Shown piece after piece: positions 61,240 to 64,000 of a DNA stretch of 64,000 bases. The translations under genes were made by a program, and so were the position numbers. This DNA comes from Collinsella sp. (GTDB taxonomy: Bacteria; Actinomycetota; Coriobacteriia; Coriobacteriales; Coriobacteriaceae), in contig DXZS01000011.1 in assembly GCA_019419505.1 (NCBI GenBank), positions 19,676-83,675 on the forward strand, in the 5' to 3' direction. Position 1 is the stretch's first letter. Each line of letters starts with the position of its first letter. The notes beneath the pieces are model-generated. The model did not search any database and was not told the DNA's origin. It saw nothing but the letters and a program-made list of their open reading frames with translations.

Positions 61240-61657
61240 ACCCAAGCAGCAGCCCGTGCGCCCGCCGACCGCCTTCGAGCGCCTGGCGGACCCCGAGGGC
61301 AGACGCCGCGCCGCCGACCCCAACCTCACTGCCAACGGTGCCGTGCGCGCCAACCGCGCCGCACAGTTTATGCCCTTTGCCGCCCTCACGGGATACTACG
61401 AACTCGTGCGCAAGCAGGAAATCACCGTCGAGTCAAAACGTGAGCTCACGGAAGAAAAAGCCCTCGTACTTTCTAAAAAGCTCGAGGGTCTCAAACGTGG
61501 CGACTTGGTTCGTGTCACCTATTACGATACATACGGCTATCGCAGCCGCACCGGCATCCTCGACGAGGCGCTCCCCGCCTTCAAGCTCCTCAAGCTCCGA
61601 GACATCGCCATCGACTTCGACGACATCCAAGACATCGAACTGCGCGGACGAGCCTAG
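61232..61657 (+). CDS. YolD-like protein
   Basis: 141 aa. FMPFAALTGYYELVRKQEI and RGDLVRVTYYDTYGYRSRTG are YolD features. YolD proteins often partner with Y-family polymerases; their mechanism is unclear. The GTG at 61232 lies inside the polymerase gene end (8-nt overlap) with GGAGG 6 nt upstream. Induced with the polymerase. Confidence 0.87.
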   Translation: MPKPKQQPVRPPTAFERLADPEGRRRAADPNLTANGAVRANRAAQFMPFAALTGYYELVRKQEITVESKRELTEEKALVLSKKLEGLKRGDLVRVTYYDTYGYRSRTGILDEALPAFKLLKLRDIAIDFDDIQDIELRGRA

Positions 61658-61683
61658 CCAAGGAAGCGCATCCAGGGCGGCAC

Positions 61684-62067
61684 TTACAGCGTCATGACGT
61701 AGTAGCCCGCGTCTTTCACGGCCGTCTCGAGGACACCACGATCAACCGGCTGCTTAGAGCGCACGCGTGCCGTGTGGTCCGCATACGTCACCGTTGCCCA
61801 CACGCCATCCAGCGCATTGAGGGCATTGGCTACGTTCTGAGCGCAGCCGTCACAGTTCATGCCGCCGATGAGCAGCTCATCGCTATAGGGATAGTGTGAC
61901 GCATCGGTATCCACCACAACAACCTTTTTGGCCTTCTTGCCGCTCGTACCATCGCTGCAGCAACTCTTCCCGTGTGTCGAAGCGGCAATGCGACGCAGTC
62001 CAAAAAACATGCCGACGGCAATGACGGCCAGCACGATGAGATTCGCAGGGTTGAGCAAGTCACTCAT
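61684..62067 (-). CDS. Membrane-anchored heavy-metal-associated (HMA) domain protein
   Basis: 127 aa. N-terminal membrane segment (about 7-25: ANLIVLAVIAVGMFFGLRRI), a cysteine pair (KSCCSD), then an HMA fold (about 62-127) with metal site GMNCDGCAQNVANAL. Probably a copper-binding chaperone or sensor held at the membrane. GGGGAG precedes the ATG at 62067. A CsoR-like palindrome lies 30 nt upstream. Confidence 0.87.
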   Translation of the reverse strand: MSDLLNPANLIVLAVIAVGMFFGLRRIAASTHGKSCCSDGTSGKKAKKVVVVDTDASHYPYSDELLIGGMNCDGCAQNVANALNALDGVWATVTYADHTARVRSKQPVDRGVLETAVKDAGYYVMTL

Positions 62068-62096
62068 GCGCTCCCCTTTCAAGTAGCACTATCTAG

Positions 62097-62112
62097 ATAC
62101 CCCCATGGGGTG
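62097..62112 (-). promoter_or_regulatory. CsoR-like operator
   Basis: TACCCC-CAT-GGGGTG within ATACCCCCATGGGGTG, close to the pseudo-palindromic CsoR/RcnR-family site TACCCC-N2/3-GGGGTA. Located 30 nt before the HMA gene start, where it would overlap the leader or promoter. Inference from consensus only. Confidence 0.6.
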
Positions 62113-62175
62113 CCCCCATCTTAACCCAAAATCATGTCTGTTCGGTCAATTAGTTTCCCTCTTCAAACTTTTTTG

Positions 62176-62219
62176 TTGACCATGGCTTACTTTCGTGTAT
62201 AAGTTTTCCTAGGCTAACA
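62176..62219 (+). promoter_or_regulatory. Promoter with a DtxR-like box before DUF3793
   Basis: TTGACC (62176-62181), 16 nt, TATAAG (62198-62203). CCTAGGCTAACA (62208-62219) overlaps the expected start site and resembles half of an iron-dependent DtxR/IdeR box (TTAGGTTAGCCTAACCTAA). Confidence 0.5.
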
Positions 62220-62241
62220 GTTTAGATCCGTAAGGAGCGCC

Positions 62242-62946
62242 GTGACTCGAACCATAGACATCCCAACGTTTCAGGCGGCAGTCGTGCGCAACTGCTCTCC
62301 CACGCTCGCGGGCATCAAGCCGGCATCGCTCTTTACCTATCCAGGCATCTACGCCCACGGGAACGGCTCGACCACAACCGAAACCATCGCAGAACGTCGA
62401 GCACGCCTGCTCAACGTTATCGCCCAGTGCAATCGCGAGCTTGACCCGCTCGGCATCCACCTGAGTGTTTTGGTCTGGCGGCCCTGCGGAGCACTCGTGT
62501 ACGTGTACCGAGCCAAAAGCCTCTCCACCTATTTCGCAGACCCTCGCGCCCAAACAGCGCTCGCCTCGGAAGGCTACGACACGAGAGACCTTTCGACATG
62601 CCTTGTGCATTTGGCATCACGCATCACGCTCGCGAGCAATAACGTCGCGGAATGCGCTTGTAGCCAGACTCGATGCGCACTACCCCAGCAAGCTAGCTGC
62701 AGCAACGACTGCACCTGCGAGTTTCCGCACGAAATAGGCTACTTCCTTGGATATCCCTACGACGACGTGCACGAGTTTATCGTCCAGCGCGGCGAGAACT
62801 ACAAGGTCTTTGGAGCTTGGAAGGTCTACACGAATGTCGAGCAAGCGCTTGCGATGTTTGACGCCTACCGTGCTTGCACTCAATACCTCACCTTTGTCTA
62901 TCAGCAGGGCTGCAGCTTGGCGCAACTTGCCCAGGCAACCCGATAG
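62242..62946 (+). CDS. DUF3793 family protein
   Basis: 234 aa. Typical segments HLSVLVWRPCGALVYVYRAK, EIGYFLGYPYDDVHEFI and ENYKVFGAWKVY mark the family. Six or more cysteines cluster at about 136-157 (ECACSQTRC, CSNDCTC), an odd insert that could bind a metal. GTG at 62242 follows AAGGAG. Family members lie beside flavodoxin genes and iron-uptake genes in gut bacteria; biochemical function unknown. Confidence 0.83.
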   Translation: MTRTIDIPTFQAAVVRNCSPTLAGIKPASLFTYPGIYAHGNGSTTTETIAERRARLLNVIAQCNRELDPLGIHLSVLVWRPCGALVYVYRAKSLSTYFADPRAQTALASEGYDTRDLSTCLVHLASRITLASNNVAECACSQTRCALPQQASCSNDCTCEFPHEIGYFLGYPYDDVHEFIVQRGENYKVFGAWKVYTNVEQALAMFDAYRACTQYLTFVYQQGCSLAQLAQATR

Positions 62947-62992
62947 AACATAGAAGCCGCGGCAACCTGCCGCACAACTGAAAGGACTCAAC

Positions 62993-63412
62993 ATGAGCAA
63001 GATCGCCGTCGTCTACTGGAGCGGCACGGGCAACACCGAGGCCATGGCAAACCTCGTCGCCGAAGGCGCCACGTCCGCGGGTGCCGAGACTGAGGTCATC
63101 CCCTGCGCCGACTTCTCTGCCGACAAGGCCGCCGAATATGATGCCTTCGCCTTCGGCTGCCCCGCCATGGGCTCCGAGGAGCTTGAGTATGACGAGTTTC
63201 AGCCTATGTGGGACGAGGTCAAGGAGACCCTCGGCGACAAGAAGGTCGTCCTCTTTGGCTCCTATTCGTGGGCCGAGGGCGAGTGGATGGACAACTGGAA
63301 GGCCGACGCCGACGAGGCCGGAGTCAACGTCGTGGACTCCGTCATTTGCTACGATGCGCCCGACGATGAGGGCGAGGCGGCCTGCCGTGCCCTTGGCGCC
63401 GAGCTGGCCTAG
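62993..63412 (+). CDS. Flavodoxin
   Basis: 139 aa FMN electron carrier. The phosphate loop WSGTGNTEAMA (residues 9-19), the acidic helix region and SYSWAEGEWMDNW fit short-chain flavodoxin. It replaces ferredoxin when iron is scarce. AAAGGAC precedes the ATG, 46 nt after the DUF3793 stop; probably one operon. Confidence 0.92.
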   Translation: MSKIAVVYWSGTGNTEAMANLVAEGATSAGAETEVIPCADFSADKAAEYDAFAFGCPAMGSEELEYDEFQPMWDEVKETLGDKKVVLFGSYSWAEGEWMDNWKADADEAGVNVVDSVICYDAPDDEGEAACRALGAELA

Positions 63413-63467
63413 CAGCACCACCGAGCCCGACAGAAGGGGCTCACGCTACATTATCGACATCCCAACA

Positions 63468-63502
63468 AAAAACGGGACTGGATTCATGTCCAGCCCCGTT
63501 TT
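63468..63502. terminator. Bidirectional terminator
   Basis: AAAACGGGACTGGA...TCCAGCCCCGTTTT stem between converging flavodoxin and ABC transporter genes, with T or A runs on both sides. Confidence 0.85.
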
Positions 63503-63527
63503 CTGTAATGCCAGCCGCATGAACCAG

Positions 63528-64000
<473 letters not shown>

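Overview
The window looks like chromosomal DNA from a gut-type actinobacterium of the class Coriobacteriia, most likely Collinsella or a close relative. This is inferred from high GC, strong Shine-Dalgarno sites, a C69 dipeptidase with a C-terminal anchor, DUF3793-flavodoxin, and a peptidoglycan D-Asp module; no marker gene was checked. I saw no rRNA, tRNA, CRISPR array, intact insertion sequence or integrase. The right end cuts an ABC ATPase gene.

Layout. 0-9 kb: galactofuranose genes (GT2, glf), then acetate metabolism with pta facing two tandem acetate kinase genes, a frameshifted MFS transporter and a LysR regulator. 9-14.5 kb: HIT protein, exonuclease VII (xseAB), a membrane zinc protease, RNase D, a lipid kinase and a 30-aa membrane peptide. 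14.8-20.3 kb: the C69 dipeptidase, then an ECF transporter cluster headed by a Trp-rich leader peptide and an attenuator, which points to tryptophan uptake. 20.4-25.5 kb: aspartate racemase plus a D-Asp-ligase-like ATP-grasp enzyme (peptidoglycan cross-bridge), a secreted coiled-coil murein hydrolase, and an HTH protein with a Ser/Thr kinase. 26-29 kb: an accessory patch with a decayed BspA-type surface protein gene, small membrane proteins and a HigBA-type toxin-antitoxin pair. 29-34.5 kb: the acetyl branch of the diaminopimelate/lysine pathway, with a lysine riboswitch, a single reading frame encoding LysA fused to DapA, then dapB, dapH and a divergent M20 deacetylase candidate. 34.7-46.8 kb: a RelE-type pair, NdpA-like protein, DUF2974 hydrolase, L-lactate dehydrogenase, an aminotransferase (possibly the missing N-acetyl-DAP aminotransferase), NAD synthetase and EttA. 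47-53.3 kb: SdpR/SdpI, TcdA, TatD, a fructoselysine-kinase-like PfkB protein, two HAD phosphatases and deoC. 53.5-57.1 kb: a small island (unknown protein, ClpP-like protease, VirD4/TraG-like ATPase) bounded by two copies of the pgi 3' end and terminator. 57-64 kb: pgi, a lone Fe-ADH-type N-terminal domain, an SOS-controlled Y-family polymerase with a YolD partner, a metal-binding HMA protein behind a CsoR-like box, DUF3793-flavodoxin and an amino-acid ABC ATPase.

The most unusual feature is a set of nested inverted-repeat elements between genes. Family A has four copies (12.1, 17.6, 34.5 and 45.0 kb); family B has three (0.1, 0.3 and 3.9 kb). Inner single-stranded segments are conserved between copies, while the outer arms and the central hairpin differ in sequence yet stay self-complementary. 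This is the covariation expected of structured RNA (or of a structure-selected DNA element). In three family A copies a second covarying hairpin begins 2-7 nt after a stop codon. A single longer element of similar design lies at 49.7 kb.
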